The notes beneath the pieces are model-generated. The model saw nothing but the letters and a program-made list of their open reading frames with translations, was not told the origin of the DNA and searched no databases. A stretch of DNA of 64,000 nucleotides, taken from NCBI RefSeq assembly GCF_002744715.1, contig NZ_KZ319368.1, forward strand, positions 248,001-312,000, in the 5' to 3' direction. This DNA comes from Marinobacter profundi (GTDB lineage: Bacteria > Pseudomonadota > Gammaproteobacteria > Pseudomonadales > Oleiphilaceae). Positions 15,882-24,446 of this stretch are shown one piece after another; position 1 is the first letter of the stretch; each line of letters begins with the position of its first letter. The position numbers were made by a program, and so were the translations under genes.

Positions 15882-17579
15882 TCAGGCGTCAGCTACTTCG
15901 GGACTCGCGGCCGCAGTCGCCGCGGCGCTGTTGCCAACTACCCTGGCGACCGCCGAGAACAGGGCCTGCAGAGTCGCTGAGGTGGTGTCCTCCGCCAGCG
16001 CAGCTGCACTGGTGTGCTCCCCGTTCACTGCGAGCCGGATACAGGCCAACGCGTTGGCACTGGTACCCTCGCCCAGGGCGAACTCGTCATAGGCCTCAAC
16101 CGCCAGCGATACGCCACAGGCCGCTTCGATGGCTGCCGAAACCGCTTCAACCGCTCCCAGTCCACGACCTTCCAGGTTCATGGCCTGCTCGCCCGCGCCC
16201 ACGCTGACCCTGGCAACGACCCCTTCATCATCGCGATGCAGGTCGTAGGAACGCAACTCCCACGGCGCCTGAACCTTGAGGTAACGGTCTTCGAACAGAC
16301 GATGAATGGTCAGCGAGTCAATCTCACCACCATTGACCTCGGCCTCTTTCTGCACCGCCTTACTGAACTCGATCTGCAGCCAGCGCGGCAAACTGATGTT
16401 GTAATCCCGCTCCAGCACGTACGCCACCCCACCCTTGCCGGACTGGCTGTTGATCCGCACCACTTCTTCGTAGCGCCGTCCCAGATCCCGCGGATCGATG
16501 GGCAGGTAGGCAACATTCCAGGTGTCACCCTCTTTACGCTGGGACAAGCACTTGCGAATGGCATCCTGGTGGCTGCCGGAGAAGGCGGTAAATACCAGCT
16601 CACCCGCGTAGGGATGCCGGGGATGGGTGGAAATCTCGGTGCAGGCTTCCACTACATCGGTAATTTCTGCCATTCCGGACAAATCCAGGGTCGGGTCGAT
16701 GCCCTGGGAGTACAGGTTCATTGCCATGGTGACGAGATCCATATTACCGGTGCGCTCGCCATTACCCATCAGGGTACCCTCTACCCGGTCGGCGCCGGCC
16801 ATGACCGCCAGTTCGGCGGCGGCGACGGCACAGCCGCGATCGTTGTGGGTATGAACACTGATACTGACATGCTCACGATAGCGGATGTTGTCGCAGATCC
16901 ACTCCACCTGGTCGGCGAACACATTGGGCGTGGCCATTTCGACGGTGGCAGGCAGGTTGATGATTACCCGCTGCCCCTGATCCGGACGCCAGACGTCATT
17001 CACCGCATCAATGACTTCGGCGGCGAAGTCCAGCTCGGTACCGGTGAAACTCTCCGGCGAGTACTGGAACGTCCAGTCAACGTCCGGGTTGCGGGCGGCA
17101 TGCTCTTTCACCAGCCGGGCGCCGTTGACGGCGATGTCACGGATGCCCGCACGGTCGAGGCCGAACACCTGTTCCCGCTGGACCGTGGACGTGGAGTTGT
17201 AGACATGCACAATGGCCCGCTGCGCACCCTGCAGCGCCTCATAGGTACGCTCGATCAACTCGGGACGCGCCTGGGTGAGCACCTGGATGTGGACATCCGC
17301 CGGAATGCGGTCTTCTTCAATCAGTTTGCGGCAAAAATCAAAGTCCGGCTGGCTTGCGGCCGGGAAGCCGATTTCAATCTCTTTGAAGCCCAGCTTGACC
17401 AGCAAATCGAACATCCGCTGCTTCTGCGCCACCGACATGGGCTTCACCAGCGCCTGGTTACCATCCCGCAGATCCACCGCACACCACAGCGGTGCACGCG
17501 CGATCACCTGATCGGGCCAGCGACGATCCGTTTTTCTGACGGGCGTGAAGGGGACGTACTTGCGATGATCAAATGCCAT
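15882..17579 (-). CDS. leuA: 2-isopropylmalate synthase (long form)
   Basis: It condenses acetyl-CoA with 2-oxoisovalerate, the committed step of leucine synthesis. The 565-residue protein belongs to the longer LeuA form: a TIM-barrel catalytic domain with DLRDGNQAL near residue 45, metal-binding HTHNDRGCA, then a linker and a C-terminal LeuA_dimer regulatory domain for leucine feedback. The ATG at 17579 follows AGGGAATAA. The gene is divergent from an Lrp/AsnC-type regulator, and the palindromes between them could serve both. Confidence 0.95.
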   Translation of the reverse strand: MAFDHRKYVPFTPVRKTDRRWPDQVIARAPLWCAVDLRDGNQALVKPMSVAQKQRMFDLLVKLGFKEIEIGFPAASQPDFDFCRKLIEEDRIPADVHIQVLTQARPELIERTYEALQGAQRAIVHVYNSTSTVQREQVFGLDRAGIRDIAVNGARLVKEHAARNPDVDWTFQYSPESFTGTELDFAAEVIDAVNDVWRPDQGQRVIINLPATVEMATPNVFADQVEWICDNIRYREHVSISVHTHNDRGCAVAAAELAVMAGADRVEGTLMGNGERTGNMDLVTMAMNLYSQGIDPTLDLSGMAEITDVVEACTEISTHPRHPYAGELVFTAFSGSHQDAIRKCLSQRKEGDTWNVAYLPIDPRDLGRRYEEVVRINSQSGKGGVAYVLERDYNISLPRWLQIEFSKAVQKEAEVNGGEIDSLTIHRLFEDRYLKVQAPWELRSYDLHRDDEGVVARVSVGAGEQAMNLEGRGLGAVEAVSAAIEAACGVSLAVEAYDEFALGEGTSANALACIRLAVNGEHTSAAALAEDTTSATLQALFSAVARVVGNSAAATAAASPEVADA

Positions 17580-17690
17580 GATGTTATTCCCTGTGCTTGT
17601 GATCCGGGATGGACTCAATGATTGACAGGTTACGCCTTCTGCAGGGGAAAAAGATTGCGAATTTCGGTGCTAACGAAGCTTTTTGGCTAT

Positions 17691-17716
17691 ATTATTTCTC
17701 AAATAATATATTTGAG
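17691..17716. promoter_or_regulatory. Overlapping palindromes between leuA and the Lrp-type gene
   Basis: CTCAAATA (17698-17705) and TATTTGAG (17709-17716) form a perfect inverted repeat with spacer ATA. ATTATTT and AAATAAT around CTC (17691-17707) form a second one sharing the same bases. Both lie just upstream of, and reach into, the ribosome site of the regulator gene. An autoregulatory Lrp-family operator is the simplest reading. Confidence 0.55.
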
Positions 17717-17724
17717 GCCATTTT

Positions 17725-18222
17725 ATGCCAAGCAAACCAAAAAACCTCGTGAGAATCGACAAAACCGACCGCAGAATCCTTGAACAACTGCAGCAGAATG
17801 GCTCGCTTACCAACCAGGAACTGGCCGACAAGGTCGGACTGTCGCCCTCCCCTTGCCTGCGCCGGGTAAGGGCCCTTGAAGATTCCGGGGTGATCGTGCG
17901 GCGGGTAACCATACTGGATCACAAGAAGCTCGGCCTGGCGCTGACTGCAATCATCCTGATCGGGATGGATCGCCACACTCCGGAACGGTTTTCGGTATTC
18001 GAGGAAAAGGTCGCTGAGTTCCCGGAAGTGCAAGAGTGCTATGTGATCACCGGCCAGGATGCTGACTACATGCTGAAAGTGGTGGTGCCCGACATGGACC
18101 ACTACCACGACTTTCTGCTGAACCACATTACCCGCATCCAGGGCGTCAGCGGGGTCCACTCCAGCTTTGTGTTGCGACGGGTCATTGACAGCACTGCGCT
18201 GCCCCTGGGCTACCTGAGCTGA
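17725..18222 (+). CDS. Lrp/AsnC-family transcriptional regulator
   Basis: This 165-residue protein has an N-terminal winged helix (about 10-60; DRRILEQLQQNG, LADKVGLSPSPCLRRVRALE) and a C-terminal RAM ligand and oligomerization domain (about 75-155). The SPSPCLRRV recognition helix is typical of Lrp proper and close relatives. Lrp-type proteins respond to amino acids, and its position opposite leuA suggests a role in branched-chain amino acid control; that is inference. The ribosome site TTGAGG overlaps the palindrome upstream. Confidence 0.9.
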   Translation: MPSKPKNLVRIDKTDRRILEQLQQNGSLTNQELADKVGLSPSPCLRRVRALEDSGVIVRRVTILDHKKLGLALTAIILIGMDRHTPERFSVFEEKVAEFPEVQECYVITGQDADYMLKVVVPDMDHYHDFLLNHITRIQGVSGVHSSFVLRRVIDSTALPLGYLS

Positions 18223-18258
18223 TCACGCCAGCCGGCGGCACCACAACCGGAAAGAGAT

Positions 18259-18882
18259 TCAGGACTGGCCTGCGACCAGCTCCGCCAGGTAAGCACGGGC
18301 CATGCACTTGAGTTCGCAGACCAGCTGGTCGCCCTGGTCCCGCGGCAGCGTGACCGCAAGCCGCAGCACCGTGCCCGCTGAGCGCGGCAGCAACAGACTG
18401 GCGGTGCCGCGGCGCTCCGCGTCAAGCTGCGGATAGAGCTCCTGCAGACGGGCATCCAGGTCAGCGGCGTGGTTATACAGCTCGCGCACGTCCAGATCCC
18501 GTAATTCCGGCATGGCTTCGACACCGCTCCAGATGGCCGTATAGGCCGGCTCCTCCCGGTAGAAACGGTAGAACAGGTCTATCAGCACGTCGATGGCCTG
18601 TTCCGGGCTGATCTCCGCCAGCCGGTCCCGCAGTAGCGATTCCATTTTTGCCACATGCTGTTCGGCAATCGCCTTGATGATCGCCGCCTTGTTGGGAAAG
18701 TAGCGGTACAGCGACGCCAGTGACATGCCGGAATTGCGGGCAATTGCCGACATGCTGGTACCATCAACACCCAGCTCATGGATAATGCCAGCCGCGTGCC
18801 GCAATATGCTGCTCACCCGCTCCCGGCTGCGGGCCTGGACCGGCATACGGCGGGGCGTCACATCGACGGTGTCATCAGTCAT
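18259..18882 (-). CDS. TetR-family transcriptional regulator
   Basis: This 207-residue protein has a TetR_N helix-turn-helix near residues 25-70 (GTSMSAIARNSGMSLASLYRYFPNK) and a variable helical ligand domain. The effector cannot be read from the sequence. It is divergent from proS with about 200 bases between, and its stop is near the Lrp-type gene stop (convergent). No neighbouring efflux or lipid gene suggests a target. Confidence 0.88.
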   Translation of the reverse strand: MTDDTVDVTPRRMPVQARSRERVSSILRHAAGIIHELGVDGTSMSAIARNSGMSLASLYRYFPNKAAIIKAIAEQHVAKMESLLRDRLAEISPEQAIDVLIDLFYRFYREEPAYTAIWSGVEAMPELRDLDVRELYNHAADLDARLQELYPQLDAERRGTASLLLPRSAGTVLRLAVTLPRDQGDQLVCELKCMARAYLAELVAGQS

Positions 18883-19080
18883 CGGCTACCTGTCTGGTTC
18901 GCTATTGGGGATCACCGGCATCCGGAGCTGCGGGAGATGCATTCTGCGTCGCGGCAATCTGTACCTTGTGCCGCCGGCTCCGTACAATAACGGCCACTTT
19001 ACGATAAATAAAGATCGCGCTGAACAAGACGGTTCACGCCCTTTACCCGCAACCCTTTTCAACTGCCTACGGAAAACACG

Positions 19081-20814
19081 ATGCGAGCAAGCCGCTACCT
19101 GATTGCTACCCAGAAAGAAACACCCGCCGACGCCGAGGTGATCAGCCACCAACTGATGCTGCGGGCCGGCATGATCCGCAAACTGGCTGCCGGCCTCTAC
19201 ACCTGGTTGCCCATGGGCTTGCGGGTGCTGCGCAAGGTGGAACGCATTGTCCGCGAGGAAATGGATCGCAGCGGCGCCCAGGAAGTGCTGATGCCGGCGG
19301 TCCAGCCTGCCGAACTGTGGCAGGAGTCAGGCCGCTGGGAACAGTATGGCGGTGAACTGCTGCGGATGAACGACCGTCACGGCCGGGAGTTCTGTTTTGG
19401 TCCGACCCATGAGGAAGTCATTACCGATCTGGTGCGCAACGAGCTCAAGAGCTACAAGGAGCTGCCCGCCAACTTTTACCAGATCCAGACCAAGTTCCGT
19501 GATGAACGGCGCCCCCGCTTCGGTGTCATGCGCGCCCGGGAATTTATCATGAAGGACGCCTACTCCTTCCATCTGAACAGCGAGTCCCTGGACGAAACCT
19601 ACCAGGTCATGCACCGCACCTACTGTGCCATCTTCGATCGCCTGGGCCTGGATTACCGCCCGGTACAGGCAGACTCCGGCGCCATCGGCGGTAGTGCCTC
19701 CCACGAGTTCCACGTGCTGGCCTCGTCCGGCGAAGACGACATTGTTTTCAGCACCGACAGCGATTACGCCGCCAACATTGAAAAAGCCGAAGCCGTTGCC
19801 CCGGCTGGCGACCGTCCCGCGGCCACCGAGCCCATGGCCGAAGTGGCAACCCCGGACCAGCGCACCATCGACGCGGTGGCAAACTTCCTCAAGGTTGACG
19901 CCACCCGCACCGTGAAGACTCTGATTGTCAGGGCGGAGGCCGCTGACGATGGCGAAACAGGCCTGGTTGCACTGGTGCTGCGCGGTGACCATACCCTCAA
20001 CGAAATCAAGGCGGAGAACCTGGCCGGCGTTGCCGAACCGCTGACCATGGCCACAGACGAGGAGATCGAGCAGGCAGTGGGCTGCAAGCCCGGCTCCATC
20101 GGGCCGGTCAACCTCCCGCTGCCGGTGATTGTCGACCGCAGCGCTGCCCACCTGGCCGACTTTATCTGCGGTGCGAACCGCGAGGGTTACCATCTCACTG
20201 GCGTCAACTGGGAGCGGGATGTGCCGCTGGCCCGAGTCGAAGACCTGCGCAACGTGGTGGAAGGTGACCCGAGCCCGGATGGCCGCGGCACGCTGGAGAT
20301 TCGCCGCGGTATCGAGGTCGGCCACATTTTCAAACTGGGCAACAAATACAGCAAGGCGATGAATGCCACGGTGCTGGACGAGCACGGCAAGGCCGTCATC
20401 ATGGAAATGGGCTGTTACGGTGTCGGGGTATCACGCATCGTGGCTTCTTCCATCGAACAGAACCACGATGACCGCGGCATCATCTGGCCTGACGCCATCG
20501 CGCCGTTCGAAGTCGCCATTGTAACCCTGAACGCCCATAAATCGCCGGAGGTCCAGGAAGCGGGCGACCGGCTCTATGACCAGTTGCGCCAGGCGGGCTT
20601 TGATGTGCTGCTGGATGACCGCAACGAACGGCCCGGTGTGAAGTTTGCGGATATGGAACTGATCGGCATTCCCCACCGCGTGGTCATTTCCGATCGTGGC
20701 CTGGCCGCGGGAACTCTGGAGTACAAGGGCCGCCAGGATGCTGACAAGCAGGACGTTGCCGTTGAGGACATTCTGCCGTTCCTGATCAAGGCCTCGCCGC
20801 GCCGCGGCCTGTAA
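19081..20814 (+). CDS. proS: Prolyl-tRNA synthetase
   Basis: It charges tRNA-Pro with proline. The 577-residue bacterial-type class II enzyme has catalytic motifs around FGPTHEE and [21 protein letters not shown], split by the YbaK-like editing insertion (about 225-400), which removes mischarged alanine. GVSRI is motif 3, and a C-terminal anticodon-binding domain starts near 480. The ATG at 19081 gives family length. It has its own promoter region and is convergent with murB. Confidence 0.97.
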   Translation: MRASRYLIATQKETPADAEVISHQLMLRAGMIRKLAAGLYTWLPMGLRVLRKVERIVREEMDRSGAQEVLMPAVQPAELWQESGRWEQYGGELLRMNDRHGREFCFGPTHEEVITDLVRNELKSYKELPANFYQIQTKFRDERRPRFGVMRAREFIMKDAYSFHLNSESLDETYQVMHRTYCAIFDRLGLDYRPVQADSGAIGGSASHEFHVLASSGEDDIVFSTDSDYAANIEKAEAVAPAGDRPAATEPMAEVATPDQRTIDAVANFLKVDATRTVKTLIVRAEAADDGETGLVALVLRGDHTLNEIKAENLAGVAEPLTMATDEEIEQAVGCKPGSIGPVNLPLPVIVDRSAAHLADFICGANREGYHLTGVNWERDVPLARVEDLRNVVEGDPSPDGRGTLEIRRGIEVGHIFKLGNKYSKAMNATVLDEHGKAVIMEMGCYGVGVSRIVASSIEQNHDDRGIIWPDAIAPFEVAIVTLNAHKSPEVQEAGDRLYDQLRQAGFDVLLDDRNERPGVKFADMELIGIPHRVVISDRGLAAGTLEYKGRQDADKQDVAVEDILPFLIKASPRRGL

Positions 20815-20820
20815 TCCGGC

Positions 20821-20844
20821 AGGCAGGCAGGCCGGCGCCTGCCT
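20821..20844. terminator. Hairpin between proS and murB
   Basis: AGGCAGGC (20821-20828) pairs with GCCTGCCT (20837-20844) around an 8-base loop between two convergent stops. The T-run is weak, so terminator function is only likely. Confidence 0.5.
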
Positions 20845-20850
20845 TGTCAT

Positions 20851-21894
20851 TCAGACGGGGTCAGGGGGTGCAACTACCCCTGGCTCCATCTCCAGCTCAA
20901 CCCCGAAGCGGGTTTTGACGTCCTCACGGATCCGTCGCGCCAGCGCCAGGATATCCGCCCCACTGCCCCCTGAATGATTAACCAGCACCAGCGCCTGGTG
21001 GCTGTGAACCCCGACCCGGGCGTCGCGATAGCCTTTCCAGCCACATTGATCAATCAGCCAGGCGGCAGCCAGCTTTACACTGCCGACGGCGGGATAGCCG
21101 GCAATGCCGGGATTGTCCCGCTGCAGGCGTTGCCAGGTTTCGTCACTGACGACCGGGTTCTTGAAGAAACTGCCGGCGTTAGGGAGCGTTTGCGGGTCCG
21201 GAAGTTTGCGACGCCGTACCGCCATGACCGCATTGGCGACATCCAGCGGCGTCAGCGTGGCAAGGTCCAGTTCGTCGCCAAAATAGCCTTTGAGGTCCCC
21301 GTAATCGAGCGACAGCGGACGACTGCGGGATAACCGCAGGCGAATCTCGGTGATTACATAGTGCCCCGGATCCTGCTTGAAGAGGCTGTCGCGGTAACCG
21401 AAACGACAGTCTTCGCCGGCCAGCACAACGGTTTCACCGGAATGGCGATCAAGGGCAGTCACACTGACCAGGGTATCTTTCAGTTCTACCCCGTAAGCGC
21501 CTATGTTCTGCACCGGGGCGGCACCGGCAGTGCCCGGGATCAGCGCCAGATTTTCGATGCCACGGTATCCGGAGGTGGCTGCGTACATCACCGAATCGTG
21601 CCAGTTCTCGCCGGCGCCCAGCACCAGGGTGGCCTCGTCGTTGCGGACATCCTCCCAGTGCCGGCCGCGCATGGCGATCCGGATCACCAGCCCCGGCGGA
21701 TCACCGGCAAACACCAGGTTACTGCCACCCCCCAGCACCAGCGTGGCAAGCTGCTGCTCTTCGGCCCAGGCCAGCGCCGCGGTCAGTTCACCACTGTCAT
21801 GAACGGCTACAAAGTAGCGCGCCGTCGCGGCAATACCCAGGCTGTTCAGCCCTCGCAGACTGACGTTTTGTTGAATATCAGGGCGCACAGTCAA
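20851..21894 (-). CDS. murB: UDP-N-acetylenolpyruvoylglucosamine reductase
   Basis: MurB reduces UDP-GlcNAc-enolpyruvate to UDP-MurNAc, the second step of peptidoglycan precursor synthesis, using FAD and NADPH. The 347-residue type I protein has the FAD-binding segment VLGGGSNLVFAG, GTAGAAPVQNIGAYGVE, the catalytic serine in AGSFFKNP, and the C-terminal glutamate in LEMEPGV. Its TTG start overlaps the TGA of the phosphatase gene before it as TTGA; a GTG two codons in is equally possible. Neither has a good ribosome site, so translation is probably coupled. Confidence 0.95.
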   Translation of the reverse strand: MTVRPDIQQNVSLRGLNSLGIAATARYFVAVHDSGELTAALAWAEEQQLATLVLGGGSNLVFAGDPPGLVIRIAMRGRHWEDVRNDEATLVLGAGENWHDSVMYAATSGYRGIENLALIPGTAGAAPVQNIGAYGVELKDTLVSVTALDRHSGETVVLAGEDCRFGYRDSLFKQDPGHYVITEIRLRLSRSRPLSLDYGDLKGYFGDELDLATLTPLDVANAVMAVRRRKLPDPQTLPNAGSFFKNPVVSDETWQRLQRDNPGIAGYPAVGSVKLAAAWLIDQCGWKGYRDARVGVHSHQALVLVNHSGGSGADILALARRIREDVKTRFGVELEMEPGVVAPPDPV

Positions 21895-22373
21895 GCCAGC
21901 CGGCCACGGATGGCATCAAGCAGCCCGTCACTGGCATCCTCAATGAGGTCCAGGACGTCATCAAAACCTCGGTCGCCGCCATAGTAAGGGTCCGGGACTT
22001 CGTCCATCAGCCCCATACGGCCATAGCCAAGAAACAGCTCGGGCTCGGTACCGCCGTTCTGGCGCCAGACATCACGGACGTCCGCCAGGTTCTGCCGGTC
22101 CATGACCAGGACATAATCAAAGGTATCCAGGTCTGCAGGACACAGCTGACGCGCTCGCAGTCCACTGAGATCAACTCCACGCCGCCCGGCAGCCTCCAGG
22201 GCACGGCTGTCAGGCGGACTGCCGACGTGCCAGTGACCGGTGCCGCAGGAGTCGATCACCACCCGGTCTGCCAGACCCGCCCGCGCCACCTTGTGCGCAA
22301 ACACCCCGTGGGCCGTGGGCGATCGACAGATATTACCCAGACACACAAACAGTACCTGTACGGATTCAGCCAT
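21891..22373 (-). CDS. Low-molecular-weight protein tyrosine phosphatase
   Basis: This 160-residue phosphatase carries the active-site loop CLGNICRSP (11-19; nucleophile Cys11) and the general acid in DPYYGG (about 127-132). In bacteria such enzymes dephosphorylate tyrosine kinases that control capsule or other envelope processes; the target here is unknown. It lies 3 bases after kdsB and overlaps murB, so it is expressed with the envelope cluster. Confidence 0.93.
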   Translation of the reverse strand: MAESVQVLFVCLGNICRSPTAHGVFAHKVARAGLADRVVIDSCGTGHWHVGSPPDSRALEAAGRRGVDLSGLRARQLCPADLDTFDYVLVMDRQNLADVRDVWRQNGGTEPELFLGYGRMGLMDEVPDPYYGGDRGFDDVLDLIEDASDGLLDAIRGRLA

Positions 22374-22376
22374 AAC

Positions 22377-23144
22377 TCAGCGCTTCTCCATCAGTTGACG
22401 CAGCCGTTCCAGGTCAGCCTCGGTGTCGACCCCGGCCGGCGGCGCCTCACAAGCCACCGCCACATGAATCTTCTCCCCGTTGTACAGAGCTCGCAGCTGC
22501 TCCAGGGATTCTGTCACTTCCTGAGGGGCTGGAGCCCAGGTCACGAACTTGCGTAGCAGGCCCACCCGGTAGCCATAAATACCGATATGGCGGAAGTAAA
22601 GCTGACCTTCCGGCAGAGCCGCCGGCTGGGCCATCCCGCTCCACAGATCCCGCGCCCAGGGAATCGGAGCGCGACTGAAATAATGGGCCATGCCAGAATG
22701 ATCAAACACCACTTTGACAACATTGGGGTTAAAAACGCTGGCGATGTCGTGCAGTGGTTCACACAGGGTGGCCACGGCCGCGTCCGGATACCGTTGCAGG
22801 TTAGCCGCCACCTGGTTGATCAGCGCCGGCGGAATCAGCGGCTCGTCACCCTGGACGTTAACCACACAATCATCTTCGCCAAACCCCAGAATCCGGCTGA
22901 CCTCCTCCAGACGGTCCGTCCCGCTGGCGTGATCCGGGGAGGTCATCACCACCTCTTCCCCGAACGCCTCGCAGACCTGGCGGATGCGCTCATCATCCGT
23001 GGCAACCACCACCCGCGTGGCATCACTTTCCCGCGCCCGTTCACAGACATGCAGAATCATCGGCTTGCCGGCAATCTCGGCCAGCGGCTTGCCGGGCAGG
23101 CGGGTGGAGGCGTAACGGGCCGGAATGACAACCGTAAAAGACAT
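22377..23144 (-). CDS. kdsB: CMP-KDO synthetase (3-deoxy-manno-octulosonate cytidylyltransferase)
   Basis: KdsB activates KDO with CTP for lipopolysaccharide inner core assembly. The 255-residue nucleotidyltransferase begins [17 protein letters not shown], binds CTP, and has NVQGDEPL (metal-binding Asp) and FSRAPIPW typical of the family. The ATG follows GGGAG at 6 bases. It stands between the YcaR-like gene and the phosphatase, a gene order common in gammaproteobacteria (lpxK-ycaR-kdsB). Confidence 0.96.
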   Translation of the reverse strand: MSFTVVIPARYASTRLPGKPLAEIAGKPMILHVCERARESDATRVVVATDDERIRQVCEAFGEEVVMTSPDHASGTDRLEEVSRILGFGEDDCVVNVQGDEPLIPPALINQVAANLQRYPDAAVATLCEPLHDIASVFNPNVVKVVFDHSGMAHYFSRAPIPWARDLWSGMAQPAALPEGQLYFRHIGIYGYRVGLLRKFVTWAPAPQEVTESLEQLRALYNGEKIHVAVACEAPPAGVDTEADLERLRQLMEKR

Positions 23145-23171
23145 GATAACTCCCTTGTCAGTACTGGCCGT

Positions 23172-23360
23172 TCAGCGCTTGTCCAGACGCTCGTCCGTGG
23201 TCAGCGTCCGCGCTTCGCTGGCCAGCATTACCGGAATGCCCTCGCGGACCGGGAATGCCATGGCGTCCTGGTAACAGATCAGTTCCTTGCGATCCGGGTC
23301 CAGCTTCAGATCACCTTTACATACCGGGCAGGCCAGCAAAGCCAGTAGTTTCTTGTCCAT
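23172..23360 (-). CDS. YcaR/Trm112-family small protein
   Basis: This 62-residue Trm112-like protein has CPVC (residues 11-14) of the usual CPxC zinc-knuckle region and a conserved [11 protein letters not shown] end. The second Cys pair seen in some members is replaced by a single Cys in ELICYQD. The start [12 protein letters not shown] matches the family; a longer frame to 23387 adds nine atypical residues. It is part of the lpxK-ycaR-kdsB order. The exact role in bacteria is not established; Trm112-like proteins elsewhere activate methyltransferases. Confidence 0.85.
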   Translation of the reverse strand: MDKKLLALLACPVCKGDLKLDPDRKELICYQDAMAFPVREGIPVMLASEARTLTTDERLDKR

Positions 23361-23432
23361 ATCGGGTCTCACAGATGGTTCATTCATGCGGATTCACAAT
23401 CCGGCTATTGTAAGGCGATCGCCTGCCAGGCG

Positions 23433-24446
23433 TCACTTGGAGGCGCTGGGCACTTTGCCAAGGCGATCCAGCAACGTGGCACCAAAGTCCTCAGGCAGAC
23501 TGGCGCTGACCTCCAGCACCCAGTGTGCTGTTTCTCCGCCACGCCCCTCGCCCAGTGCGCGGCATTTCACGGCATCCTTGGCGGTCATGACCAGCCACTC
23601 ATCCGGCCCGATCTCGAGATCCGCGGCGGAAAACCGGTGATGATCCGGCAACGCCCGGCCACGGACCCGGGCGCCAAGATGCTCAAGTGTCTCAAAAAAG
23701 CGCACCGGGTTGCCGATTCCCGCCACCGCCCTCACCTTGCGGCCAGCGAGGTCCGTCAGCGGGCAGGTTTTACCGGTATACAGATGCCGCAGGACCGCCG
23801 GTTGCAGGTTCATTACAACCTGGCGGGGATGCGCAATGGCCGGCAGCGCCTCTCCATTGGCTATGACAAAGTCTACGCTATCAAGACGCTCAGGGGGCTC
23901 CCGCAGCGGGCCGACCGGAATCGGCGCACCATTGCCGAAGCCGCGGCGGGCATCCACCACCGCCAACTCCAGGTCCCGCGGCAGGCGGTAATGCTGCAGG
24001 CCGTCGTCACAGACCAGAACGTCTCCGAGATCCTGCTCCAGAGCCCAACGGCCACCCTGATAACGATCCGGGTCAACCACCACCGGCACTCCGGTCTGCT
24101 GCGCCAGCATGACCGGTTCGTCGCCGCCTTCGGCGGGATCAGTTGTGGGTGTCACCAACAGCGGATAGCGGGTTGAGGTACCGCCATAGCCTCGGGTCAG
24201 GATAACCGGCCGCCAGCCCTGGTCACGCAGGAAGTCGACCAGCCAGGCAGTCAACGGAGACTTGCCGGTGCCACCGGCGGTGATGTTGCCGACCACAATG
24301 ACCGGCGCCGGCAATTGTCGGCCGGCGGCCAGGGCCAGCCCCTGCCGGCGGCGGCGCGCCGCAATCCGGCGATACAGCCAGGCCAGCGGCCAGAGCGGCC
24401 ATAGTGGCCGCCGCTGACTGTACCAGAGGCGGTCGACCAGCGTCAT
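23433..24446 (-). CDS. lpxK: Tetraacyldisaccharide 4'-kinase
   Basis: LpxK phosphorylates the lipid A disaccharide at the 4' position on the inner membrane. The 337-residue protein has an N-terminal membrane-associated helix (WPLAWLYRRIAARRR) and the P-loop NITAGGTGKSPLT (54-66). It also has the DDGLQHYRLPRD segment with the catalytic aspartates and the HHRFSAADLE region. Its ATG overlaps the msbA stop as ATGA, so flippase and kinase are translationally coupled. Confidence 0.96.
   Translation of the reverse strand: MTLVDRLWYSQRRPLWPLWPLAWLYRRIAARRRRQGLALAAGRQLPAPVIVVGNITAGGTGKSPLTAWLVDFLRDQGWRPVILTRGYGGTSTRYPLLVTPTTDPAEGGDEPVMLAQQTGVPVVVDPDRYQGGRWALEQDLGDVLVCDDGLQHYRLPRDLELAVVDARRGFGNGAPIPVGPLREPPERLDSVDFVIANGEALPAIAHPRQVVMNLQPAVLRHLYTGKTCPLTDLAGRKVRAVAGIGNPVRFFETLEHLGARVRGRALPDHHRFSAADLEIGPDEWLVMTAKDAVKCRALGEGRGGETAHWVLEVSASLPEDFGATLLDRLGKVPSASK

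Noticed and set aside
16014..17621. 535-codon plus-strand frame over leuA
   Set aside because: Antisense to an unambiguous leuA; composition typical of shadows.
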